Shown: positions 9,506-17,410, numbered from the stretch's first letter. The stretch is DNA of 64,000 nt from Lucinisca nassula (GCA_963580285.1 OY757017.1:15016538-15080537); one strand, 5' to 3'. Made by a program: numbers and translations. Notes: generated by a model from the sequence alone, not told the origin.

Positions 9506-9974
9506 CTTTTTTTAAGTCAATATTTTCATTTTTTTTATCAGTGAAATCAATATGTTTCGCTGTTGTTAACATTGCAGTAAAAGGAGCAAGATACATTCCA
9601 TATCTATAATACAATTCACAACAAGTACTTGTCAAAGCATGATTGATAAAAGGGTCTTCCTCTAAGTCTTGTATCAACCTAGGTGGGTTAGTAACATTGA
9701 GATACTTTGACACACCCATTACATATAAGTTAATAAAAGAATTACCCAATGTCTTAGTCATACTTGCTCCTAGTCTGGCTTCGTATCTAGAGTATAGCTT
9801 GTTTATTTGTTCTGCTGTCATTTTATCAATGTCTGACATTTGTAAGTCTTTACCAAGATATTGTTTGCTTCCTCCACCAGCAACAAGGGCTGATAATCTT
9901 TCACGTTTTTTGTCTTCATGGTCATCTTTCTGTTCTGGTAACTCAACATCTTTCAATAATTCTTCGGCGTTCAT
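9498..9974 (-). CDS. Conserved Polinton protein of unknown function (about 158 aa; possible longer start at 10097)
   Basis: The recognisable domain has a Gly-rich motif (SALVAGGGSKQYLGKDL), then MTAEQINKLYSRYEARLGAS and a hydrophobic C-terminal part (DPFINHALTSTCCELYYRYG). Similar proteins recur next to capsid genes in related elements (from memory). I prefer ATG 9974 because it carries TATATAAAATG like other genes here. An in-frame ATG at 10097 would add 41 residues with a membrane anchor and a Lys/Tyr stretch; its context (AAAAAGCAATG) is weaker. Role unknown; possibly a minor virion protein. Confidence 0.72.
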   Translation of the reverse strand: MNAEELLKDVELPEQKDDHEDKKRERLSALVAGGGSKQYLGKDLQMSDIDKMTAEQINKLYSRYEARLGASMTKTLGNSFINLYVMGVSKYLNVTNPPRLIQDLEEDPFINHALTSTCCELYYRYGMYLAPFTAMLTTAKHIDFTDKKNENIDLKKDE

Positions 9975-10120
9975 TTTATATAGTTTATTTTTTACTTTAT
10001 AAAATTTATTTTTAATTTTAAAATAATTAAATATTATATATCCAACTATTGATAAGACTGCAGTGTTTGTTATAATTGTTAGTGTTTCAAGAAGCATTGC
10101 TTTTTTATTGCTTATTTTTT

Positions 10121-10208
10121 AAGCATTACTTAAGCATTACTAAAGCATTACTAAAGCATTACTATAGCATTACTAAAGCATTACTTAAGCATTACTTAAG
10201 CATTACGT
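10121..10208. repeat. Eight tandem copies of an 11 bp unit (AAGCATTACTT)
   Basis: Units start every 11 bp from 10121. They differ only in the last two or three bases and fill the gap between the ATPase end and the neighbouring gene. The ATPase stop codon (10192-10194 on the minus strand) and its last codons lie inside the array, so array growth may have set the C-terminus. It could be a spacer or terminator; no function can be shown. Confidence 0.85.
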
Positions 10209-10839
10209 AATCAACCACCCAATAATCAGTAGGTTGGTCGGTTTTCAAAATTAATTTACGATGTTTCTTTTTTTTTAGTTCTTCCTTTATTCTTTGTCGG
10301 TCTTCCAGTGTAGGAATAACATCATTCTCTCTCAAACAATTTTCAAAACTATCTCTATCTTTCATATAGAAAATACATAACCATTTTGTTTGTTCTCTTA
10401 AATCTTTTAAAACTGAATTGTATCTCTGCGATATAACCCATATCGATTGTTCTGCGTGTCTACCAGAAAATGCTAGTTCGGATAACATGTCTTTTTTCTT
10501 TGTTAGTTCTTTTGTGGCACTGCAGTCATCGATGATATACAGGGTTGGTTTACCTGCATATTTTTTAAAGTACATTCTTAGTAGTTCTTGAAGCTTTTCT
10601 GTTCCATCTGGCATTACAGGGTTTACGATTATAATATTTTTTGTTTTTGGTTTTCTAACATCACCAATCCAATCACGATTTTTGTATGCCTTGTTCCATT
10701 GAATGGTTGGGCAAAGTATAACAATATAACTAAATATACCTTTATATTCATCTTCAAGTAAGTCTAAAACAAATTCAGTCTTTCCACAACCAGTTTGGCC
10801 ACAAATAATTGCACAGTGTGGATATTTAGGTAGTTCCAT
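10192..10839 (-). CDS. ATP: DNA packaging ATPase (FtsK/HerA, A32-like)
   Basis: This 215-residue P-loop ATPase has Walker A GQTGCGKTE (14-22) and Walker B TLYIIDDC (99-106). A WVISQRYNSVLKDLREQTKW segment about 30 residues later fits the sensor region of this family. In Polintons, adintoviruses and poxvirus-like viruses this enzyme pumps genomic DNA into the capsid. The size is normal for Polinton ATPases. It follows the major capsid gene with a 9 bp gap on the same strand, the typical packaging/capsid pairing. The start context is ATTAAAATGG. Confidence 0.92.
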   Translation of the reverse strand: MELPKYPHCAIICGQTGCGKTEFVLDLLEDEYKGIFSYIVILCPTIQWNKAYKNRDWIGDVRKPKTKNIIIVNPVMPDGTEKLQELLRMYFKKYAGKPTLYIIDDCSATKELTKKKDMLSELAFSGRHAEQSIWVISQRYNSVLKDLREQTKWLCIFYMKDRDSFENCLRENDVIPTLEDRQRIKEELKKKKHRKLILKTDQPTDYWVVDYVMLK

Positions 10840-10848
10840 TTTAATTGA

Positions 10849-12114
10849 TTAATAATTGGCTTCTTTAAATCTACCATCTTCAAAATTAATTTGTGCATCC
10901 TGTATTACAAATAAATAAACATTTATTGGTGCATCTGCTTTTGCTTCTTTCGTTATTTGTATTGTGATGCCTTCTGATGCATTTTCAATTCTTCTTCCCG
11001 AACCGTGAAGTGTATTATCATCCGTTGAACGTAAATCTAACCATAATGCATAATTGGTCGTTAGATATTTCTCTAACGTTGTATCAGTAAAATATAAATC
11101 TTTAATGACCATACTTGTTTCTCTATTTCTTTTTGAATTTAACGCAAAGAATTTATTTATCTCGTCCCACTGTTGATATGCTTTCATTCCTTGACTGTAT
11201 AATTGATTTGGGATTCCTTCTATTGTCATTTCTACTTTTGTTATTTCTGGATTGTAATAGTGTTCTGTACTTGTCCTTTCAGGATCTTCAAATAACAATA
11301 GAATCCCTTTCATACTTCTAGCTGGGACATTTAAATTAATATTCCATAGTGTATCAGATTTATTTTTTGGTATTCTTCTGTGTCTTAGTATTCGGTCATA
11401 CAAAATAACCATTTTACCATCAACTTGCTGTCTTATTTCTCTTGATAAATAAGGGTCAGAAACTACATCGAATTCTAAACAAATATTTTTGATTATATAA
11501 GATGATCCTGCGTCGCCTGATTGAATTACTTTGTTATAATCATTGAATGTAAGTTCATATTCGAGTCTATCACCGAGTCCTGCTTGATAAAAAGGCATAT
11601 GGGTTTCCAATAATTCAAAATCAAGTGGAATACAAAACCTGTTTCCATATGCCTTTGCTATTGCTTGATCTTCTTTATCCGCTGTCGCATTTTCTGCGCC
11701 AACTCTATGTTTCAACATGTTTGGTTTGCCAATGCCTTGGTATGCCATATTTATACGTTCTGTAGGAGTCTTCCAGAGATCAGTATAACAATGATAGATG
11801 TCACTATCATCAATTGACATAACTTCATTTCCAGAGATACGAATTGTTGTTTTCTTTATTATTGATCTTCCTATATTTTGATAAATAGTTGCATTTACAT
11901 CTCTAGAATCTATCTCAATTTCAAATGCTAATTTGACTGTTCCGGGAACAATAACATCATTTCCGGAGAGATTGGGGAATCTCACTAACAATTGTTGATT
12001 TTGATCAATAGTTGATGGATTATTGGTTATCACTACACTTTGACGGATTCCTCTTACCCCACGTGGTTCTCTTATTTTTCTGTAAGGGTTTAATTTATTT
12101 CCATAGGTCGACAT
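10849..12114 (-). CDS. MCP: Probable double jelly-roll major capsid protein
   Basis: This 421-residue protein is beta-rich, with no signal or membrane segment. Two blocks resemble double jelly-roll capsid proteins: IGRSIIKKTTIRISGNEVMS (81-100), like the GxxIEIGGQ region, and CIPLDFELLETHMPFYQAGL (161-180), like the LPLxFWF...LPLIAL region, followed by LEYELTF. A basic N-terminal arm (10-25) could face packaged DNA. Related proteins in other invertebrate elements sit beside the same ATPase (from memory). The frame is intact. Somewhat shorter than many Polinton major capsid proteins. Identification is by pattern, not by structure search. Confidence 0.8.
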   Translation of the reverse strand: MSTYGNKLNPYRKIREPRGVRGIRQSVVITNNPSTIDQNQQLLVRFPNLSGNDVIVPGTVKLAFEIEIDSRDVNATIYQNIGRSIIKKTTIRISGNEVMSIDDSDIYHCYTDLWKTPTERINMAYQGIGKPNMLKHRVGAENATADKEDQAIAKAYGNRFCIPLDFELLETHMPFYQAGLGDRLEYELTFNDYNKVIQSGDAGSSYIIKNICLEFDVVSDPYLSREIRQQVDGKMVILYDRILRHRRIPKNKSDTLWNINLNVPARSMKGILLLFEDPERTSTEHYYNPEITKVEMTIEGIPNQLYSQGMKAYQQWDEINKFFALNSKRNRETSMVIKDLYFTDTTLEKYLTTNYALWLDLRSTDDNTLHGSGRRIENASEGITIQITKEAKADAPINVYLFVIQDAQINFEDGRFKEANY

Positions 12115-12144
12115 TTTTTAAAGGAAAAAATTTAATATATAGAA
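12115..12144. promoter_or_regulatory. Divergent start region MCP / coiled-coil membrane gene
   Basis: A 30 bp A/T-only-like gap (one C pair aside) separates divergent starts, the same spacing as between INT and PolB. It contains TTTAAAAAATG towards MCP and TATATAGAAATG towards the plus-strand gene. Confidence 0.5.
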
Positions 12145-13287
12145 ATGGCGGAAGGATTTAATTTTGAGAATCCTACATTTGAAGATGATGATTATGGTGA
12201 TGAAGATGAAGATGAAGATGAAGATGAAGATGACCAAGAATTTCAAAGAACATTGAATAATCAATATAATGTACTAAACGATCTGACAGGATCGGATAAA
12301 GAAGAACACCAAAAGAATTTGTTAAAAAAGATGTTGAAACGATTTTATAAAAGAAATAACGAATCTGTAAGAATGGATGTAAATGAAAATGAATGGATTC
12401 TTACAAAAGATAAATATGGCAGACCACTTCTTGGTATACAGGATGAAGATGGAGAAATAAAACCATTATCATATTATAAAATTAGCAGCCCAGATGCCGT
12501 CCTGCAGTTTTATTCACTTGATACAATCCTTCAAAAATATAAAGTTAATTTTATCAGATATAATCTTGGCATAACCGATTATCAAGCCCCTGCTACAAGA
12601 ATAAAAGAAGGTAGAGCAGAATTAGCGAGTTTGATAAAAGCAAGAGACGAGATTGCAACAGAAAACATTCCAATGCAGGATTTATCTTCTACCCAAGATG
12701 TGCAAAATGTAGTAGACACTGCAAATAATGTTGAGACCACTGTTACATCTCTTTTTGATAATTTAGAGCTGCCTGAAGTCAAAAATGCACTCACACAAAC
12801 AGATGGTAAAAAATTCAGAGAACTGGAAACTCTAGATGAGAAACTACAAACTTTCCGTGGTGAACTCATTAATAACTTAGCAAAGCTGACAGACATTGAT
12901 AAAGATATAGCAAAAGAAAAAAGAAAACTACAAGAAGCTGAGGAAGCTGAAGATGTAGAGAGGATAAGTAAGCGATTAAAAGAATTGGAAGATGATAGAA
13001 CTTTAAGACTTGAGGTTGCTAGTGAAAACAAAGAAGCATTACGTAGTCAGATAAACAGGATAAAAGAAACTATAAACAGAGTATTACATGAAGACAAAAC
13101 ATTAGGCGAGAGAATTAAAACATTATTTAGAGAACAAGGGATTACAATTGTTAGTATTTTAACTGCTTTTGGAATGATTATTGGCGTTATTGTTGAGGCA
13201 ATTATTCCTACTACTGGTAGTGGATCTATAACCCCTAAACCACCTTCATCACAGGGTGGAGTAAAAGAATGGGTAAAAAACAATTAA
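12145..13287 (+). CDS. Acidic coiled-coil/membrane protein, main frame (380 aa)
   Basis: The N-terminus has a long Asp/Glu run (about 13-32). A folded middle contains WILTKDKYGRPLLGIQDEDG and a long coiled coil lies at about 225-320 (ELINNLAKLTDIDKDIAKEK onward). A hydrophobic segment follows at 332-355 (GITIVSILTAFGMIIGVIVE), then a Gly/Pro linker. Related proteins in similar elements continue into another hydrophobic region, which here lies in the -1 frame at 13269-13493. The heptamer A_AAA_AAC at 13275-13281 sits in phase just before the stop. A large virion membrane or scaffold protein is likely (inference). Confidence 0.8.
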   Translation: MAEGFNFENPTFEDDDYGDEDEDEDEDEDDQEFQRTLNNQYNVLNDLTGSDKEEHQKNLLKKMLKRFYKRNNESVRMDVNENEWILTKDKYGRPLLGIQDEDGEIKPLSYYKISSPDAVLQFYSLDTILQKYKVNFIRYNLGITDYQAPATRIKEGRAELASLIKARDEIATENIPMQDLSSTQDVQNVVDTANNVETTVTSLFDNLELPEVKNALTQTDGKKFRELETLDEKLQTFRGELINNLAKLTDIDKDIAKEKRKLQEAEEAEDVERISKRLKELEDDRTLRLEVASENKEALRSQINRIKETINRVLHEDKTLGERIKTLFREQGITIVSILTAFGMIIGVIVEAIIPTTGSGSITPKPPSSQGGVKEWVKNN

Positions 13288-13493
13288 GTAATCTTGCTAA
13301 ACTATTAGCTAATCTAGCAGGTAAAGCAGCAGCAGCACTACCGGGTATTATTGGTGCCATTGTGTCTTGGTTGTTATCTACTACTGGAAAAGTGGTTAAC
13401 TGGTTTGGCGAACATCTCTGGGCGTTGGTTGTCCTTGTTGTTGGGTTATTGTATGCAGCTGCAAGAGAGTATATTAGTAAATCTCATAGATAG
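13269..13493 (+). CDS. Hydrophobic C-terminal extension of the coiled-coil protein, in the -1 frame
   Basis: Meaningful sequence begins at about 13281, straight after the heptamer, with QLSNLAKLLANLAGKAAAAL. Two hydrophobic helices follow (LPGIIGAIVSWLL and ALVVLVVGLLYAAA). In related elements this region is fused in frame with the upstream protein (from memory), so it is a domain of that protein and not an independent gene. The ATG at 13269 has no start block. It overlaps the 3' end of the minus-strand 425-residue gene by 20 bp, tail to tail. Confidence 0.72.
   Translation: MGKKQLSNLAKLLANLAGKAAAALPGIIGAIVSWLLSTTGKVVNWFGEHLWALVVLVVGLLYAAAREYISKSHR
13275..13281 (+). promoter_or_regulatory. 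Candidate -1 ribosomal frameshift site A_AAA_AAC
   Basis: The zero-frame codons are GTA AAA AAC AAT TAA. The heptamer is in the canonical X_XXY_YYZ phase, and a -1 slip leads directly into the conserved downstream frame. A weak hairpin (GCTAA-4 nt-TTAGC, 13296-13309) lies 14 nt downstream, farther and weaker than usual stimulators. A one-base loss from the A6 run is the alternative explanation. Confidence 0.5.
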
Positions 13494-14751
13494 TGAGTGC
13501 AACAATACCTATTACAATACTTCCTACTATTATTGCTGTTTTGTTGTCTTCGTGTTTCTTTCCCTTTGAGTGATGGTGATGTTTTGGTTTTGTATCTTGA
13601 GGTTCTGGCATATTTTTTAATTTACTCATATTTGGTTCTGGCAGAGATTTCTTTGTTGGTGTACCATTTATGGTATTAGATGGTGTTGTAGGAACAACAG
13701 GCTTAACATTTACATCACTGTTGTAGCCAAGTTCAAATTTATATTTTGGGTCAGCAATTTTAATTTTATTATTATAATTGACGATAACGCCAATTTGTAA
13801 TACCATATTACTAGGGGCCATATAGAGACCATTGCCATAAACATAATCAACTTTACTGCTTGCGTGTTCTAACAGATCTTCATAATTTTTTACTTGGGTA
13901 GGTATATCTTCCGGAGCCTTAATAAATTTTTGAATATTATTTACGAATTGTTTTTGCGCATCTAATCCTTTTCCTAGGGTTGTTACGGATGCTCGTGTTT
14001 GAGATTGTGCTGCTAATAGAGCCCATACAAATACTCTGATACTTTCATTAATTCGTACAACCCCATGGCTTGTGAAGCCTTCTGATTTGTCTAATATAAA
14101 CGTTGTCCATGCATCACTTATATCTACTGTATGTTCTATTTTGTCGTTTATATTAAAGAATGGCCCATCACTTTGATGATCGTATCTATATTTTCCACTT
14201 GGCTTAAAGTATTGTGTGTAACTCCCGAGACCACTACATTTAGAACTACTTTCCAGTTTTTTCCTCCAATCCGTGCTAGGTGAAATACCAAATTCATGGC
14301 AGATATTTTGATAAGCTTTTTTATCGTATGGGTTTTGGTAATAACAGAATGTATTATCTGTTGGGAAAGGTGTTTTAAGTTCTTTCAAAATACGAGCAAC
14401 ACAATAATAAACATGAAATATATATAATGTTCTAGTTTGTAGAGAATCAGCTTGTAAATGGTCTTGGTAACTTACACCACATCCTGTAGTAGCTAACCAA
14501 ACAGCAAAATTTAATTGACATTGCCACCAGTCAAATGATGAATGAAGCCATGTATTCCACGGTTCATTGGTGTGTAATGTTGGATTTTGATATTTTTGAA
14601 ATAAGTTGAGAAACGTTACTGAAAAATTATCCTTTTCATTAGCATAAATTTTTTGTTTTACAAGTAAAGAACCAGCTGCATGTTTGGTTTTATATTTAGT
14701 ATTGGGATTATATGATAAATCCTTGTTTAACTTGAATTCTTTTGGTATCAT
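13474..14751 (-). CDS. Conserved Polinton virion-type protein with C-terminal anchor, 425 aa
   Basis: It has a Trp/Cys-rich N-terminal half (FDWWQCQLNFAVWLATTGCG, about 74-93), a domain with DAWTTFILDKSEGFTSHGV and INESIRVFVWALLAAQSQTR, and a third block VYGNGLYMAPSNMVLQIG. A Pro/Lys/His-rich linker (PKHHHHSKGKK) follows, then one transmembrane segment at the very C-terminus. The order suggests a large domain facing outwards or inwards from a membrane. I recall homologues in other invertebrate elements but know no function. The start is an exact TATAAAAATG. The frame is intact. Confidence 0.75.
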   Translation of the reverse strand: MIPKEFKLNKDLSYNPNTKYKTKHAAGSLLVKQKIYANEKDNFSVTFLNLFQKYQNPTLHTNEPWNTWLHSSFDWWQCQLNFAVWLATTGCGVSYQDHLQADSLQTRTLYIFHVYYCVARILKELKTPFPTDNTFCYYQNPYDKKAYQNICHEFGISPSTDWRKKLESSSKCSGLGSYTQYFKPSGKYRYDHQSDGPFFNINDKIEHTVDISDAWTTFILDKSEGFTSHGVVRINESIRVFVWALLAAQSQTRASVTTLGKGLDAQKQFVNNIQKFIKAPEDIPTQVKNYEDLLEHASSKVDYVYGNGLYMAPSNMVLQIGVIVNYNNKIKIADPKYKFELGYNSDVNVKPVVPTTPSNTINGTPTKKSLPEPNMSKLKNMPEPQDTKPKHHHHSKGKKHEDNKTAIIVGSIVIGIVALTIYEIY

Positions 14752-14767
14752 TTTTATACATAAAAAA
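14752..14767. promoter_or_regulatory. 16 bp bidirectional start region, near-palindromic
   Basis: Only 16 bp separate the divergent start codons. The interval reads as TTTTATA, CA, then TAAAAAA, a near-palindrome that gives each gene a TATA/A-run block directly before ATG. Confidence 0.55.
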
Positions 14768-15412
14768 ATGTATCATACAATTTCCGATATTAATAAAACA
14801 ATATATTTACAACAATATATAGATAATAAATGTGGAAATAAGAGAATTGGATTGAAGAGTTTTACTTACACAATAGGTTGGTATAATTTAATTGATGAAT
14901 ACATCCAAAAAGGAACAGATAAAGCAATACGTTTACCTTCAGGATTTTACAGTTTCCAACAAATAGCAGGTATATTTCAAAATAATAATATTGTATTATC
15001 TGTAGATGAAACAAATGGCATAGTGTTTTTGACGTCGACCGTTGATTTAAAAATAAGCAAAGGATTAAAAGAGATGTTAGGCCTCGGAAATAAAAGACGA
15101 TTTAACGCAAATCAAACATATGAGGGAGAAAAACCGTTAAATTGTGCACCTTATAAACAACTATATGTTCATCTTGAGCAGATAAACAGTGCTTGCAATT
15201 TCTTTGATGGTGCTCCTAGTAATATTCTTAGTGTTGTTTCTGTTGAAAATAAATCGTTTGGTGATATTGTTCATACACGTTTTAGTAATCCGGAATATAA
15301 ACAATTAACACATGGTGATATTTCAGAATTAAGTATAAGCGTTTGTGATGAGAATGGAGAAAAAATAAACAACCATGGATTGCCAATTAATTGTGTGTTA
15401 GAAATTATATAA
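14768..15412 (+). CDS. Candidate minor capsid (penton-like) protein, 214 aa
   Basis: The start is ATG 14768, the one after the A-run; the longer ORF from 14684 reads through the divergent neighbour. The protein is beta-rich and soluble. Its second half (YKQLYVHLEQINSACNFFDG ... LTHGDISELSISVCDENGEK) has the pattern ISxLxISVxDxxGxxI and ends in a final strand, VLEII. This pattern recurs in Polinton-type elements in the gene usually taken as the single jelly-roll minor capsid protein (from memory). It would form vertices of the capsid. A membrane-less accessory protein is the alternative. Confidence 0.6.
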   Translation: MYHTISDINKTIYLQQYIDNKCGNKRIGLKSFTYTIGWYNLIDEYIQKGTDKAIRLPSGFYSFQQIAGIFQNNNIVLSVDETNGIVFLTSTVDLKISKGLKEMLGLGNKRRFNANQTYEGEKPLNCAPYKQLYVHLEQINSACNFFDGAPSNILSVVSVENKSFGDIVHTRFSNPEYKQLTHGDISELSISVCDENGEKINNHGLPINCVLEII

Positions 15413-15425
15413 TTATTGTATAAAA

Positions 15426-15920
15426 ATGAGTATATTTGGTGTTAAAAAGTTTACAACATTGGACTCTTCATCGAATGATTTGACTTTACGTGTTAATGAT
15501 TTGTATAGATCTCTTACATTTTTAAATAACAGATTACAAAATGCTTATACAAAGGAAGACATTACAATAAGTGCTGAATCAAAAGGCCCTTTAATTAATG
15601 GTGAGGTGTTTTCATTTGGAAATGCAGGTAGAGAGCGAACTACTGGTTATGTTATGATGAGACGTGGTCATGTTACAGGTATTAGCCTGTCGAGTGAAAG
15701 GTCAAGTGGTGAAGTGCGAGTTGGTGTGTTGGTGGATGGGGCGGTTTTGAGTGGGTGTGAGATTACTTTGCGTACAACAATACCAAGAAAACATGATAAT
15801 TTTGATAAACCATTTTTTGTTGAAGCTGGAAGTGTTATTAATTTTATAAGTCTGGGGGCTAATGGAACTGTAGTTAATAGTGTTGCCTCGTTATTAATTG
15901 AATTAAAAAAAAATATATAA
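15426..15920 (+). CDS. Beta-rich protein, possible spike or fibre-like component, 164 aa
   Basis: A short helical N-terminus (LTLRVNDLYRSLTFLNNRLQ) could trimerise. It is followed by alternating hydrophobic strands (TGYVMMRRGHVTGISL, VRVGVLVDGAVLSGC, FFVEAGSVINFISLGANG, ASLLIELKKN), as in small beta-sandwich or trimeric spike domains. I recognise no family. The start is an exact TATAAAAATG. It lies between the candidate minor capsid gene and a membrane protein with 2-13 bp gaps, so a structural role is plausible. Confidence 0.65.
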   Translation: MSIFGVKKFTTLDSSSNDLTLRVNDLYRSLTFLNNRLQNAYTKEDITISAESKGPLINGEVFSFGNAGRERTTGYVMMRRGHVTGISLSSERSSGEVRVGVLVDGAVLSGCEITLRTTIPRKHDNFDKPFFVEAGSVINFISLGANGTVVNSVASLLIELKKNI

Positions 15921-15922
15921 AA

Positions 15923-16447
15923 ATGAAGCAACCCACAGCCCCGAATTTATATCCTGACTTGTCTAGTGAAGACGGACAAAATTATAGATTACAGAAGATA
16001 TCAGAAATAGAAAAACAATTAATAAAAGAGAGAGATACTCGCAAAGCTTTATATAAAAAGTATAAACGGGGAATTAATATTACTGATAGTATTGATACTG
16101 GCCTAATATCAACGGCTGTTATTATGGCTGGTGTTGGTTTAACTGTTCCAATTATGTTGCCATTGGAAATTGCTGCTGTTGTGTGTGGATCTCTGGGTGT
16201 TTGTGTTAAGTTAGTGAGACGTAAATTACATGCAAAAACACAAAAACATTATGAGATTAAAACTATTGCTGACAGTAAATTGAATAGTATAAAAGACTTG
16301 ATTTCTAAGGCTTTGACAGATGGGCAGATATCTGAAAATGAATTTAAGTTGATTTTAGATGAATTAGATAAATATAATAAACTGAAAGATTGCATACATT
16401 CAAAACAAACAGGATTAAGTGAAACGGAAAGAAAAAAAACTTATTGA
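15923..16447 (+). CDS. Two-span membrane protein, 174 aa, frame broken near the end
   Basis: It has a Pro-rich start (PTAPNLYPDLSSEDGQNYRL), a charged helix, then two adjacent hydrophobic segments at about 60-98 (LISTAVIMAGVGLTVPIMLP and beyond). A helical C-terminal domain follows (ISKALTDGQISENEFKLILD). The gene type recurs in Polinton-type elements (from memory); role unknown. The A8 run at 16432-16439 shifts the frame. The +1 frame after it stays open to a stop at 16500-16502 with a Glu/Lys/Ala-rich tail like that of related proteins, so about 20 residues were lost. The start is TATAAAAATG. Confidence 0.75.
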   Translation: MKQPTAPNLYPDLSSEDGQNYRLQKISEIEKQLIKERDTRKALYKKYKRGINITDSIDTGLISTAVIMAGVGLTVPIMLPLEIAAVVCGSLGVCVKLVRRKLHAKTQKHYEIKTIADSKLNSIKDLISKALTDGQISENEFKLILDELDKYNKLKDCIHSKQTGLSETERKKTY

Positions 16448-16502
16448 GGAAGGCAAGGCCCAGGCTTTAGCTGAGGTAAAAAAAAAAATAGGAGAAGCTT
16501 AA

Positions 16503-16604
16503 TTTTATTCAATAAAGTTATAATAGTAAACGACCCCCCTCCCACCTATTTTTAACTCTCACATAAACTAAATATGCATTTGTTAAAAGCTACGCATACA
16601 CGGT
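16503..16604. other. Start of the non-coding right arm
   Basis: AT-rich sequence after the last Polinton gene, with a C-run (CCCCCCTCCCACC) near 16536. No gene is seen. Confidence 0.4.
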
Positions 16605-16775
16605 CCTTTCTGTACTTTGATTAACTTTCAGACCTTTCTGTACTTTGATTACGACTTTCAGACCTTTCTGTACTTTGATTAACTTTCAGACCTTTCTGTA
16701 CTTTGATTACGATTTTCAGACCTTTCTGTACTTTGATTACGATTTTCAGACCTTTCTGTACTTTGATTATATCCA
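16605..16775. repeat. Six tandem copies of a 28-30 bp unit
   Basis: CCTTTCTGTACTTTGATTA recurs at 16605, 16633, 16663, 16691, 16721 and 16751, followed by CGACTTTCAGA or AACTTTCAGA. The minus-strand ORF over it, with repeated QSTERSENRN, is a by-product of the near-multiple-of-three period. Confidence 0.88.
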
Positions 16776-16799
16776 TAACGACTTTCAAGCCTTTCTGAC

Positions 16800-17410
16800 A
16801 AGACTGATCGGACTGTAAGGGTTTGGTCAGGGTCTTCCCTATTCATAAATGCATATGCGTTCAATCTGCCTTACTGTAGCAGTCAGACTGGCTGAAGGTA
16901 CACTTTCTCTTATTTGTGGTTTCGAGAAAGGTACATTTTTTCCTGCTATAATGTGTATTGATCCAATAATTTGATTAATGAATAGTTATTGATTCTGAAT
17001 AGGGAATGACAGTAAGAAATAATGTGATTTTTAGCTATCGATTGACGTCACCGTATCAATATTTTATTTACTTATTATATATTTAATACTTAGTTTTATG
17101 AATGGGGTTTAGAAATTCCTCTGATAAACGGTACATTGACTTTGATATGATACGGGTATTGGGCCAGCGACTGAAAAAACCTATAAAGGTAAAACTTTAC
17201 CACGTTCTGCGGCATCTGATATTGACCTGCACTGTTTGCCAACTACCCATTTTGGGGTTTGCGGTACTAAATGCTGTATTCTGTGGCGTCTGATCTGGGC
17301 CTGCACTGTTTGCCAAAAATCAGTCCACATGTTATTGATCCAAAATTGGGCCCTTTCACTTTTACCTTGCTTAGTTGCACACATGTCCATTAAAGAAACA
17401 AAGCTGTGAT
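16800..17410. repeat. Host-type hairpin repeat pieces inside the Polinton right arm
   Basis: GTTCTGCGGCATCTGATATT with CTGCACTGTTTGCC (about 17205-17245), and again CTGTGGCGTCTGATCTGGGC with CTGCACTGTTTGCC (17280-17315), match hairpin repeats common in the host flanks, for example 22640-22760 and 38835-38905. They indicate a host-derived insertion or capture within the element. Confidence 0.65.

Noticed and set aside
13269..13280. Independent start of a 74-residue gene at ATG 13269
   Set aside because: No start block. The conserved part begins after the frameshift site and is a fused domain in related proteins.
14684..14767. Longer N-terminus for the candidate minor capsid gene
   Set aside because: It would overlap the divergent gene's coding start. 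ATG 14768 has the A-run context and begins the beta-rich domain.
16679..16864. Minus-strand ORF with QSTERSENRN repeats
   Set aside because: By-product of the 28-30 bp tandem repeat plus a host repeat piece.
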